A DNA stretch of 64,000 nt from Bradyrhizobium sp. LTSP885 (GTDB lineage Bacteria; Pseudomonadota; Alphaproteobacteria; Rhizobiales; Xanthobacteraceae): NCBI RefSeq assembly GCF_000938305.1, contig NZ_JYMT01000042.1:434001-498000 (forward strand). Reading direction: 5' to 3'. Both the position numbers and the translations under genes were made by a program. Each line of letters starts with the position of its first letter. Position 1 is the first letter of the stretch. The notes beneath the pieces are model-generated. The model saw only the letters and a list, made by a program, of their open reading frames with translations, had not been told where the DNA came from and made no database searches. Of this stretch, positions 56,663 through 64,000 are shown in pieces.

Positions 56663-57915
56663 TTTGTATTCTCTCTTGTCAGCATGTCGAAAGCCGTGAG
56701 CGCGTGCACGCGGGACACGATCGCCAGCTCGGCGATCTCCGCGTATTCGTCCGGCGCGCCCATATTGTGCGGTGTCGGCCCATAGACGACCGTCGGGATT
56801 CCGGCCATCCGGAACCAGCGCGCGTCGGAGCCGCCGACACGCATGTTGACGGCCGGGGCTGTGCCGATGATTTGCGCGGCCGCTGCCGCACAACAGGTGA
56901 CGATCTCCTCACCGGGGTCGGTGTGATTGGGCTCGAAGCAGCGCAACACCCGCCAATTGATCCCTGGAAGATCGAGCGCTTGTTGCAACGTTGCGAGAAC
57001 GGCTTTCGACGTGACCCCGACCGGCAGGCGCAGGTCGATCGCTGCGCGTGCGCTTGACGGCACCAGGTTCGGCGACACTCCGCCCGTGACGATTCCGGTG
57101 TTGACCGTAATGGTCGACAGGACCACGGCCTCACCTGCGCCGCACAGTGGTTCCGAGATTGATTTGGCATGAGCAATCGCATCGCGAACGGCAACGGGCA
57201 TGGCGACGGCAAGTCCGCGCAGCGCGGTTACGCGATCAAGAGCCTCCCGCAAGCGGTCGATCGCATTGACGCCAAGATGGACATGGGCGCCGTGAGCCGC
57301 CCTGCCCTCCGCCGTGATCTCGATCCAGATGAATCCCTTTTCGCCGAAACGCAGCACCATCGGCGAACCGGCGTCTCCGATAATCGTGGCATCACCCGTG
57401 GCATGCGCCACATTGTCGAGCAGATACTTTGTCCCGCGCGGGCCCATGCTCTCCTCGTCACCCGCGAGCGTCAGCACGACTTCGCCGGCCCAGTCTGCGC
57501 GGTGTTCGGCCAATGCCGCCATGGCAGCCATTGATGCGGCAATGCCGCCCTTCATGTCAGCGGCTCCGCGGCCATACAGTCGGCCGTGCGCGATCTCACC
57601 TTCGGGGCTGACCGACCAGCTCGTGCGGTCGCCCAGCGGATATGTGTCGAGATGGCCGTTGAACACGATCCGATGTCCCGGCGCGCGGCCCCTGACCCGG
57701 GCGACCACATTGACGATGTCGGCCGATCCCGGATGCAATTCAACCTCGACGCCGGGGACATGGGCTCTGAGAAGGTCGGCCGCGAGTGCCGCCACCGCGC
57801 GGGTGTCGCCATCCGGATTCGGCGATGGCGTTGCGATCAGCCGCATCGCCAGGTCCACCATCTGGCTGGTGCGGTCGTTCGAGACGGCGTGGCGAATTTG
57901 ATCAACGTCGTGCAA
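56659..57915 (-). CDS. M20-family metallohydrolase (ArgE/DapE/peptidase)
   Basis: A 418-residue M20 enzyme. The di-zinc site is built from FNGHLDTYPLGD (His, Asp), GRGAADMKGGIA (bridging Asp), LTLAGDEESMGPRGTKYL (catalytic Glu, Glu ligand), IIGDAGSP (Asp or equivalent) and PHNMGAPDEYAEI (His). HGAHVHLGVNAIDRL lies in the lid domain. It hydrolyses an N-acyl amino acid, carbamoyl compound or dipeptide. Adjacent to an ABC importer and a ureohydrolase, it may remove an acyl group from an imported guanidino compound. Both ends overlap neighbouring genes, showing tight coupling. Confidence 0.85.
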   Translation of the reverse strand: MHDVDQIRHAVSNDRTSQMVDLAMRLIATPSPNPDGDTRAVAALAADLLRAHVPGVEVELHPGSADIVNVVARVRGRAPGHRIVFNGHLDTYPLGDRTSWSVSPEGEIAHGRLYGRGAADMKGGIAASMAAMAALAEHRADWAGEVVLTLAGDEESMGPRGTKYLLDNVAHATGDATIIGDAGSPMVLRFGEKGFIWIEITAEGRAAHGAHVHLGVNAIDRLREALDRVTALRGLAVAMPVAVRDAIAHAKSISEPLCGAGEAVVLSTITVNTGIVTGGVSPNLVPSSARAAIDLRLPVGVTSKAVLATLQQALDLPGINWRVLRCFEPNHTDPGEEIVTCCAAAAAQIIGTAPAVNMRVGGSDARWFRMAGIPTVVYGPTPHNMGAPDEYAEIAELAIVSRVHALTAFDMLTRENTK

Positions 57916-58567
57916 GACGGGATTCCCAGATACGGATCGAGTGGGTCAGCGGCCAGCAGATCACGAAATAGATCACCGCGATGAAGGTGAAGATTTCCAG
58001 CGGCCTGAAGGTCGATGATGAAAGCTCCATGCCGCGCCGGGTGACTTCGCCGACCGACACGACGGACGCCAGGGAGGAGTATTTGATGAGCTGGACGAAA
58101 TTGGCCGCGAGCGGCGGCAGCACGCTGCGAATGGCCTGCGGGCCGACGATCCGCAGAAAGCTTTGCGTCGGCGACAGGCCGAGCACCTGCGCCGCCTCGC
58201 GGTGACCGACGGGCACGGTCTGGATACCCGCTCTGAACACCTCGGAGATGAACACCGCGGAATACAGCGACAGGCCGAGGATCGACGCGGCCAGCGCGTC
58301 GATCCTCACGTTGAAGACGATCGGCAGCACGTAATAGACCCAGAGCAGCTGCACCAGGATCGGCGTGTTGCGCACGATTTCACCGACCGACAGCGCGATG
58401 ATGCGTGCAATCCGGAAGCGGGATATCTGCATGATCGCGATGACGAGCCCCAACAGGGTCGCCACCACGAGCGTGACCGTCGAAATGAACAGGGTCATTT
58501 CGATGCCGGAGGCGAGGAAGCCCAGATTGTTCGGGATGACGTCCCAGCGGAAGCTGTAGCTTTGCAT
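57902..58567 (-). CDS. Amino-acid ABC importer permease (HisM/GlnP type)
   Basis: A 221-residue permease with about five membrane segments. FLASGIEMTLFISTVTLVVATLLGL opens the domain; the EAA loop is HREAAQVLGLSPTQSFLRIVGPQAIRSVLPPLA. VGEIVRNTPILVQLLWVYYVLPIVF and FRAGIQTVPVGHREA are standard. A single permease gene implies a homodimer, as in several polar amino acid systems. The start is close to the binding-protein stop, and the 3' end overlaps the M20 gene by 14 bases. Confidence 0.88.
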   Translation of the reverse strand: MQSYSFRWDVIPNNLGFLASGIEMTLFISTVTLVVATLLGLVIAIMQISRFRIARIIALSVGEIVRNTPILVQLLWVYYVLPIVFNVRIDALAASILGLSLYSAVFISEVFRAGIQTVPVGHREAAQVLGLSPTQSFLRIVGPQAIRSVLPPLAANFVQLIKYSSLASVVSVGEVTRRGMELSSSTFRPLEIFTFIAVIYFVICWPLTHSIRIWESRLARR

Positions 58568-58575
58568 CTGACTGC

Positions 58576-59376
58576 TCAGGGCGCGACGATCGAACCGAGC
58601 TTGTTCTTCTCGGCCGCGGCCTTGAGCCGACCATCAAGCTTGATCGTTCGAACGAACAGGTTGATGTAGTTGAGCCAGATCTGGTCGCCCTGGTTCATGA
58701 CGTAGGCGTAGGGTGTCACCGACAGAGTTTCCGGTGGCGCCACCGTGATGGTCCAGTCGAACTGGGCATTCATTTTGATCGAGGCCGGATAGTCGGTCAT
58801 GACGACGTCGACCCGTTGCGCCATCAGTTCGGCCGGGGTGGTGGCCGGCGCTGCGACCGCGACGGTCTTGGCGTTCTTGAAGTACGAGCGCATGAAGGTC
58901 TCGATATAGCTGCCGAGCGAGACGCCGGCGTTGACGCCCGGCTTATCGATATCCGCCCAGGACGTGATCGGGCCGCCCTTGCGCACGACCGCATAGACGC
59001 CGCTGGTGAGATAGGGATCGGAGAACGCCACGGCCTGCGCACGTTTCATCGTCGCACCGACGCCAAACATGCCGAGATCGCATTTGTTGGCCTGCAGATC
59101 GGCGATGAAGCTGCCGAAGCTGGTCTCCACATATTCCAGCTTGACGCCCATGTCCTTCGCAAGCTCCCTGGAAAGATCGATATCGATCCCCTCGAGCTGT
59201 CCGCTTTCGGGATTGCGAAACGAAATCGAATAGTACATCGGCCAGATGCAGACCCTGAGCACGCCGCTCTTGGTGACCTCGTACAGCCGCGACTGAATCT
59301 GCTGGGCAGCAACCGGCTGCACCGAGAGAAACACCAGGCAAGCAATTGCAAGTCGATACAGGTTTCGCATGGCCAT
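58576..59376 (-). CDS. Amino-acid ABC importer binding protein (family 3)
   Basis: A 266-residue exported protein. The signal is LAIACLVFLSVQPVAAQ. The family-3 binding fold is LRVCIWPMYYSISFRNPESGQLEGIDIDLSRELAKDMGVKLEYVE, then ANKCDLGMFGVGATMKRAQAVAFSDPYLTSGVYAVVRKG. GGG plus a four-base gap favours ATG 59376. The ligand Arg usually found in amino-acid-binding members (T-x-x-R) is here ATMKRAQ, so an alpha-amino acid-like ligand is plausible. It lies between the ATPase and permease genes in the same operon. Confidence 0.87.
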   Translation of the reverse strand: MAMRNLYRLAIACLVFLSVQPVAAQQIQSRLYEVTKSGVLRVCIWPMYYSISFRNPESGQLEGIDIDLSRELAKDMGVKLEYVETSFGSFIADLQANKCDLGMFGVGATMKRAQAVAFSDPYLTSGVYAVVRKGGPITSWADIDKPGVNAGVSLGSYIETFMRSYFKNAKTVAVAAPATTPAELMAQRVDVVMTDYPASIKMNAQFDWTITVAPPETLSVTPYAYVMNQGDQIWLNYINLFVRTIKLDGRLKAAAEKNKLGSIVAP

Positions 59377-59396
59377 CAATCCCTTTCGTGCGGTGA

Positions 59397-60179
59397 TCAC
59401 TCGTCAAACTGATTGAGAAAGCGCTGGGCGCGTTCGGTCGTCGGCTTCTCGAAGAAGGCTGTCGGAGCGCCGTGCTCGACGATCACCCCCTCGTCCATGA
59501 ACACCACCTGGCTGGCCACACGGCGCGCAAAACCCATCTCGTGCGTAACCACCAGCATCGTCATGCCCTCGAGCGCCAGTGTGCGCATGACCTGCAGCAC
59601 CTCGCGGCGGAGTTCCGGATCGAGTGCCGAGGTCGGCTCGTCGAACAACAGGATCTTCGGCTGCATGGCGAGCGCGCGGGCAATCGCCACGCGCTGTTGC
59701 TGCCCGCCGGACAACCGGGCGGGATAAGCGTCACGTTTCGCTTCCATGCCGACCTTCTGAAGCAGCCGTTCGGCGATGGCGACCGCCTCGTCCCGGCTGA
59801 GGCCGCGTACGCGCATCGGCGCCTCGATGATGTTTCCCAGCACCGTCATGTGCGGCCACAGGTTGAACTGCTGGAACACCATTCCGATCTCGGGACGCAC
59901 CTTCCTGGCGGCACCGCGCACGCCGGACGACGGCTGAGCCTGTGACACCGTGGTGCCTTCCATCAGGATGCGTCCGTCGGACGGCGCCTCAAGCAGCGCC
60001 ATGCATCGCAGAAGGGTGGTTTTTCCCGAGCCACTCGGCCCGATGATGCAGGTCGACTGCCCGGGGCCCAGCGCAAGATCCACGCTGTTCAGGACGGTGT
60101 GGGCGCCAAAGCGCTTGACCACCGCCTCGGCCGCCAGCACGGGCCCGATGCCTGAATGCGATGCGTGGCTTGTGTTCAT
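59397..60179 (-). CDS. Amino-acid ABC importer ATPase (GlnQ/HisP type)
   Basis: A 260-residue ATPase. Walker A GPSGSGKTT, Q-loop VFQQFNLWPHMTV, signature LSGGQQQR, Walker B ILLFDEPTSALDPE and switch His VTHEMGFARRVA are complete. The family phrase GNIIEAPMRVRGLSRDEA matches polar amino acid importers. ATG 60179 has GGAGG nine bases upstream; an in-frame extension to 60233 looks non-coding. It heads the minus-strand operon that is divergent from the LysR gene. Confidence 0.9.
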   Translation of the reverse strand: MNTSHASHSGIGPVLAAEAVVKRFGAHTVLNSVDLALGPGQSTCIIGPSGSGKTTLLRCMALLEAPSDGRILMEGTTVSQAQPSSGVRGAARKVRPEIGMVFQQFNLWPHMTVLGNIIEAPMRVRGLSRDEAVAIAERLLQKVGMEAKRDAYPARLSGGQQQRVAIARALAMQPKILLFDEPTSALDPELRREVLQVMRTLALEGMTMLVVTHEMGFARRVASQVVFMDEGVIVEHGAPTAFFEKPTTERAQRFLNQFDE

Positions 60180-60369
60180 ACGAACGAACCTCCGGCTGAC
60201 TTTCCTACGATACATAAGCAATAATGATGCCAAATTAAATTCTGCTCAGATTCGCGGAATTATCTGCTGGGTATCGGTAAGCGAGGTCGATCCAATACCA
60301 CAAATTTCATGGCATTATCGGCGACATTTATGATATGTAAAGGCGCAAAGCGATATATAGATATAAGTT
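60180..60369. promoter_or_regulatory. AT-rich divergent promoter region with a dyad, candidate LysR site
   Basis: This 190-bp spacer is much richer in A and T than its neighbours. ATTCTGC (60239-60245) and GCGGAAT (60254-60260) form an inverted repeat with one mismatch and an 8-base spacer, 60 bases before the transporter ATG. LysR regulators bind such dyads in divergent regions, although the exact T-N11-A core is not met. A second AT-rich stretch (60325-60369) directly precedes lysR. Confidence 0.4.
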
Positions 60370-61275
60370 ATGGATAGGCGCCTCATAGAGATCTTTCATG
60401 CTGTCATGCAGCATCGCTCGGCGACCGAGGCTGCCCGCGCGCTCGGCGTGTCGCAGCCTGCCGTCAGTGCCGCACTGAAGCGGCTCGAGGCGGATGTCGG
60501 ATTTGCGCTGTTTCGCCGGGAAAGCCGGCACATCGTGCCGACGCCCGAAGCACATCTGCTGCACAACGAAGCGATCCGGGCGCTCGCCGGCTTCGCCGAG
60601 TTGGAGGACGCTGCTGCGGGAATTTCGGCCGGAAAGCGCGGCGTCCTGACCATCGCGAGTCCTGGCCCTGGGATTGTCTGGCTTCCGGGCGTCGTCAGCC
60701 GCTTCCAGCGAGAGCGCGCGTCAACCCAGATCAGGCTGCTGACCCGAAGCTCGGAAAATGTCCGCAGCCTGGTCTCGGCACGTGCATTCGACATCGGCGT
60801 CGCCGAGCCGCCCTTCGACCGCACCAACATGGTGTTGCGACGTTACCGGATGTCTTTGGACTGCGTGATGCCTGCAACGCATGCACTGGCTGACCAGAAG
60901 ATCATCACTCCCGACCTGCTCGAGCGACATGATCTGATCATCACCTCGCAGAGCCGGACGACCTATGCCGGCGTTTCGCGCGCTTTTGAGGCCAGCGGCA
61001 CGCCGTTTCATCCGGCGATCGAATGCGAATTCTTCGCCGTTGCCCTCAACCTCGTGATCGATGGCGCGGGGGTCTGCCTCGTCGATGCGCTCAGCGCGTC
61101 CGAAACCCTCAGGCGCACCGGCAATGCGAGCCCGCTCGTGGTACGGCCATTCGCGCCGTCGATCCATTACGAGGTCGGCGTGCTCAAGCCTACGATCGGC
61201 GACCTCAGTGTTCTCGCAGAGCAGTTCCTGAAACTGCTCGACGAGCACGTGGCGCCGTACCTAGTCCGATCCTGA
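60370..61275 (+). CDS. LysR-family transcriptional regulator
   Basis: A 301-residue LTTR. The N-terminal helix-turn-helix is RLIEIFHAVMQHRSATEAARALGVSQPAVSAALKRLEADVGFALFRRESRHIVPT. The C-terminal effector domain is a family-typical type 2 binding fold (GVLTIASPGPGIVWLPGVVSRF, EPPFDRTNMVLRRYRMSLDCVMPATHALA). It is divergent from the ABC importer, M20 and ureohydrolase operon, and most likely controls it in response to the imported compound. Its 3' end lies within the first copy of the repeat that flanks the inserted hydrolase gene. Confidence 0.92.
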   Translation: MDRRLIEIFHAVMQHRSATEAARALGVSQPAVSAALKRLEADVGFALFRRESRHIVPTPEAHLLHNEAIRALAGFAELEDAAAGISAGKRGVLTIASPGPGIVWLPGVVSRFQRERASTQIRLLTRSSENVRSLVSARAFDIGVAEPPFDRTNMVLRRYRMSLDCVMPATHALADQKIITPDLLERHDLIITSQSRTTYAGVSRAFEASGTPFHPAIECEFFAVALNLVIDGAGVCLVDALSASETLRRTGNASPLVVRPFAPSIHYEVGVLKPTIGDLSVLAEQFLKLLDEHVAPYLVRS

Positions 61276-61309
61276 CCTGGGCTTGCTGGGCTGGCTGTCA
61301 CGCCGCCTT
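61264..61309. repeat. Direct repeat, left copy flanking the inserted hydrolase
   Basis: GTCCGATCCTGAC (61264-61276) is identical to 61988-62000. GGGCTGGCTGTCACGC-C-GCCTT (61288-61309) matches 62014-62035 at all but one base. The 11-13 bases between differ. The left copy holds the last codons and the stop of lysR plus a fragment equal to the 3' end of mfd. Confidence 0.85.
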
Positions 61310-61365
61310 GTGCGATGCTGAAGGCGACCATAGAAACAGCGGTGACGAGGTGTGGGGTATTAGAA

Positions 61366-61962
61366 ATGAAAAGTGGGCGAGCGGGGTCGAGGGTGATTGT
61401 GCTGCACGGCGCGCACGGAGGGCCCGACACCAACTGGTTTCCTTGGCTTCATGCCGCACTGAACGCGGAAGGCATTGAAGTATTGCGTCCTCAATTCCCC
61501 ACGCCGGAGGGGCAGTCTCTAGAGGCGTGGCTCCATGCCTACGATCTTGCTGTCAGTTCGTTGTCATTGGCTCCGACCATCCTTGTTGGACATAGTCTAG
61601 GGGCCGCACTGGCGCTGCGCTTGGTTGAGCGAGCAGTCGAGCCATTTGACGGCCTATTTCTGGCCGCGCCGTTCATCGGCGCGCTCGGCCTTCCCGACTA
61701 CGACACCATAAATCAGTCGTTCTTTGCCGGCTCATTCAATTGGGCTGGTATTCGCGAGCGAAAGGGAAGCGCGTGCCGCTGTTGGGCCGGTGATAACGAT
61801 CCCTATGTTCCACTGTCGCGCTCGCAAGTTGTAGCTGACTGCTTGAAAGCTCCCCTCGAGATTGTGCCAAGAGGCGGTCATCTTAACAGCGAGACAGGAT
61901 TTAATGCTTTCCCTCAACTGCGCGACGCCATTCTTGCTGAACGCGCCAGCACAAGAAGTTGA
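61366..61962 (+). CDS. RBBP9/YdeN-type serine hydrolase, likely acquired
   Basis: A 198-residue alpha/beta hydrolase. VIVLHGAHGGPDTNWFPWLHAAL opens the fold, the nucleophile Ser is in LVGHSLGAALAL, the acid in AGDNDPYVPLSRS and the His in RGGHLNSETGF, as in the RBBP9/YdeN family. The substrate is unknown. GGGG eight bases upstream supports ATG 61366; ATG 61315 is possible. The 3' half has clearly lower GC than the flanks. The gene sits between two direct copies of the lysR-mfd junction, so it was probably inserted there. Confidence 0.8.
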   Translation: MKSGRAGSRVIVLHGAHGGPDTNWFPWLHAALNAEGIEVLRPQFPTPEGQSLEAWLHAYDLAVSSLSLAPTILVGHSLGAALALRLVERAVEPFDGLFLAAPFIGALGLPDYDTINQSFFAGSFNWAGIRERKGSACRCWAGDNDPYVPLSRSQVVADCLKAPLEIVPRGGHLNSETGFNAFPQLRDAILAERASTRS

Positions 61963-61987
61963 GTGATTTGTTCTACACAGTACCTTT

Positions 61988-62035
61988 GTCCGATCCTGAC
62001 TTAGATATGCCCGGGGCTGGCTGTCACGCTGCCTT
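61988..62035. repeat. Direct repeat, right copy, containing the mfd 3' end
   Basis: The right copy of the repeat at 61264-61309. It holds the true mfd stop (62024-62026) and a fragment equal to the 3' end of lysR. The offset between copies is 724 bases for the left block and 726 for the right block. Confidence 0.85.
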
Positions 62036-64000
62036 CTTGCTCTCCGCGAGATTGGCGAGCTGCCGCAGGATCTCGGTGGTGCCGGCGAGCCGCTCTTCCG
62101 GCGTTTCCCAATCCTGCAAGAACACCACCTTCATGTCCGGCCGCACCTTGGCGGCCTGGCCGTGCTGGCGGATGAAGCCGACCAGCCGGTCGGGCTGCGC
62201 GAACTTGTTGTCGCGGAACGTGATGACGGCGCCCTTCGGCCCGGCGTCGACCTTCTCGACATTGGCTCTGCGGCAATAGGCCTTGATCGCGGCGACCTTG
62301 AACAGATAGCGCACCTCGTCCGGCAGCACGCCGAAGCGGTCGCGCATTTCGGCGGCGAAATTGTCGATCTCGTCGTCGGTCTCGAGATCGGCGAGGCGCC
62401 GATAGAGCGACAGCCGCACGCTGAGGTCGTTGACGTAATCCTCGGGGATCAGCACCGGCATGCCGATCGTGATCTGCGGCGACCAGCGGTCGGCGGCAGG
62501 CTCAACCACGCCGGCCTTGAGGTTGATGATCGCCTCCTCCAGCATCGATTGATAAAGCTCGAAGCCGACTTCCTTGATATGGCCGGACTGCTCTTCGCCC
62601 AACAGATTGCCGGCGCCGCGGATGTCGAGGTCATGCGAGGCGAGCTGGAAGCCGGCGCCCAGCGTCTCCAGCGACTGCAGCACTTTCAGCCGCCGCTCGG
62701 CCTGCGCGGTGATCTTCTGCTGCGCCGGCAGCGTGAACAGCGCATAGGCGCGCAGCTTGGAACGGCCGACGCGGCCGCGCAGCTGGTAGAGCTGGGCGAG
62801 ACCGAACATGTCGGCGCGATGCACGATCAGCGTGTTGGCGTTCGGGATGTCGAGACCGGACTCGATGATCGTGGTCGAGAGCAGGATGTCATATTTGCCG
62901 TCGTAGAAGGCGGACATGATGTCCTCGATCACGGTCGGCGGCATCTGGCCGTGCGCGACCGCGACCTTCATCTCCGGCACGTTCTTGTCGAGGAAGTCCT
63001 TGACCCCGGCGAGGTCTTCGATCCGCGGCACGACGTAGAACGCCTGGCCGCCGCGGTAGCGCTCGCGCAGCAGCGCCTCGCGGATCATCAGCGGATCATG
63101 GGGGGCGACGAAGGTGCGGACCGCGAGACGGTCGACCGGGGGCGACGCAATGATAGAAAGCTCGCGCACGCCGGTCAGCGCCAGTTGCAGCGTGCGCGGG
63201 ATCGGCGTCGCCGACAGCGTCAGCACATGGACCTGAGCGCGGAGTTGTTTCAGCCTCTCCTTGTGGCTGACGCCGAAATGCTGCTCCTCGTCGACGATCA
63301 GAAGACCAAGATCCTTGAACTTGATCGCCTTGCCGAGCAGCGCATGGGTGCCGACTACGATATCGACATGGCCCTCGGTGAGCCCCTTCTTGACCAGGTT
63401 CAATTCCTTGGTCGGGATCAGGCGCGAGGCCTGGGCGACATTGACCGGGAAGCCGCGGAAGCGCTCGGCGAAGTTCTTGGTGTGCTGGCGCGCCAACAGC
63501 GTGGTCGGCACCACGACCGCGACCTGCTTGCCCTCAAGCGCCACCGCAAAGGCCGCGCGCAGCGCCACCTCGGTCTTGCCGAAGCCGACGTCGCCGCAAA
63601 TCAGCCGGTCCATCGGACGGCCGGTCTCAAGGTCCTTCAACGTCGCGTTGATCGCGCCCAGCTGGTCCTCAGTCTCCTCATAGGGGAAGCGCGCGCAGAA
63701 CTCGTCATAGACATGCGGCTGCAGCGGGAATTTTGGCGCCTCGTGCAAATGCCGCTCGGCTGCGATCTTGATCAGCTCGCCCGCGATCTGGCGGATGCGG
63801 TTCTTAAGTTTGGCCTTGCGCGCCTGCCAGCCGCTGCCGCCGAGCCGGTCGAGCTCGGCATTGGCGCTGTCGGAGCCGTAGCGCGACAGCAGCTCGATGT
63901 TTTCGACCGGCAGGAACAGTTTTGTCTCGGCCGCATAATGCAGCTCGAGGCAGTCATGCGGCGCGCCGCCGACTTGCAGCGTCTGCAGGCCGACGAAGCG
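62024..64000 (-). CDS. mfd: Transcription-repair coupling factor Mfd, C-terminal part (partial)
   Basis: The frame is open from 62024 to the right edge, 658 residues of a protein normally about 1170 long; the N-terminus is outside. From the edge inward come the RNA-polymerase-interacting domain (VGGAPHDCLELHYA, LFLPVENIELLSRYG), then a RecG-like translocase: Walker A region RLICGDVGFGKTEVALRAAF, DEEQHFGVSHKERLK, LTLSATPIPRTLQLA, and LQLRGRVGRSKLRAYA as motif VI. The C-terminal D7 autoinhibitory domain follows. It removes stalled RNA polymerase and recruits UvrA to lesions. The stop lies in a repeat shared with the lysR 3' region. Confidence 0.95.
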   Translation of the reverse strand, partial: RFVGLQTLQVGGAPHDCLELHYAAETKLFLPVENIELLSRYGSDSANAELDRLGGSGWQARKAKLKNRIRQIAGELIKIAAERHLHEAPKFPLQPHVYDEFCARFPYEETEDQLGAINATLKDLETGRPMDRLICGDVGFGKTEVALRAAFAVALEGKQVAVVVPTTLLARQHTKNFAERFRGFPVNVAQASRLIPTKELNLVKKGLTEGHVDIVVGTHALLGKAIKFKDLGLLIVDEEQHFGVSHKERLKQLRAQVHVLTLSATPIPRTLQLALTGVRELSIIASPPVDRLAVRTFVAPHDPLMIREALLRERYRGGQAFYVVPRIEDLAGVKDFLDKNVPEMKVAVAHGQMPPTVIEDIMSAFYDGKYDILLSTTIIESGLDIPNANTLIVHRADMFGLAQLYQLRGRVGRSKLRAYALFTLPAQQKITAQAERRLKVLQSLETLGAGFQLASHDLDIRGAGNLLGEEQSGHIKEVGFELYQSMLEEAIINLKAGVVEPAADRWSPQITIGMPVLIPEDYVNDLSVRLSLYRRLADLETDDEIDNFAAEMRDRFGVLPDEVRYLFKVAAIKAYCRRANVEKVDAGPKGAVITFRDNKFAQPDRLVGFIRQHGQAAKVRPDMKVVFLQDWETPEERLAGTTEILRQLANLAESKKAA

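Noticed and set aside
61264..62035. Hydrolase as an integron gene cassette with flanking attC sites
   Set aside because: The repeats lack the RYYYAAC and GTTRRRY ends and the paired inner sites of attC; they are duplicated gene ends instead.

Overview
The window is 64 kb of high-GC DNA, gene-dense and in short operons. It suggests a Bradyrhizobium-type alphaproteobacterium. The evidence is a nasT-nasS-nirA nitrite assimilation block of the kind studied in Bradyrhizobium, a bacterial phosphatidylcholine synthase, DUF982-like and DUF3072 small proteins, an alphaproteobacterial LexA operator (GTTC-N7-GTTC type), and several structured dispersed repeats that I recall as common in that genus. No rRNA, tRNA, transposase, phage gene or CRISPR array was seen.

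Layout. 1-1500: start of an alpha/beta hydrolase divergent from an HxlR regulator, with a pair of 17-bp direct repeats between them, then two small proteins, one with its ribosome site inside a perfect hairpin. 1495-9705: a three-transcript redox/transport island. It has an AprA/fumarate-reductase-like flavoprotein, an AprB-like ferredoxin, a HEAT-repeat protein and a second ferredoxin on the minus strand. On the plus strand it has DUF971, a Crp/Fnr regulator, and a NrtA/SsuA-type ABC importer whose binding protein carries a NosL-like C-terminal domain. A shared GCAA-N4-TTGC-like motif lies upstream of all three transcripts. This is the best candidate for an undescribed system. 9728-18532: a sorbosone-dehydrogenase-like protein, small unknowns (two sharing a LexA box, two DUF982-like paralogues), a UvrD-type helicase, PilZ, an MFS transporter, a VOC protein and a Spy/LTXXQ-type periplasmic protein.

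19008-25948: an operon with a family-1 sugar-type ABC importer, a D-2-hydroxyacid dehydrogenase and an amidase. 26030-29532: unknowns, a PheC-like periplasmic protein, a DUF2147 protein and a cupin. 29556-33038: an RraA-like protein divergent from pxpB-pxpC-pxpA (5-oxoprolinase). 34091-39565: nasT-nasS-nirA plus an Fe-S/FAD reductase, with a sigma-54-like promoter and a hairpin-rich leader before nirA. 39682-50703: rimO, an ArgD-type aminotransferase, quinone oxidoreductase, TerC, Pcs, a UbiH-type hydroxylase, an AEC transporter, HspQ, an MFS transporter and an IalB-type protein.

50877-55707: a YejA-like binding protein followed by two proteins that look like catalytically degenerate relatives of adenylate-forming enzymes and PleD-type diguanylate cyclases. 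55727-61275: a LysR regulator divergent from an amino-acid ABC importer, an M20 hydrolase and a ureohydrolase with one metal-binding His replaced, probably an uptake and degradation pathway for an amidine or guanidino compound. 61264-62035: a lower-GC hydrolase gene bracketed by imperfect 46-48 bp direct repeats that duplicate the junction of lysR and mfd. From 62024 to the right edge lies the C-terminal part of mfd.

Start codons were chosen by ribosome-site spacing, overlap with neighbours and family length. All family assignments come from reading the translated sequence; no database search was run.
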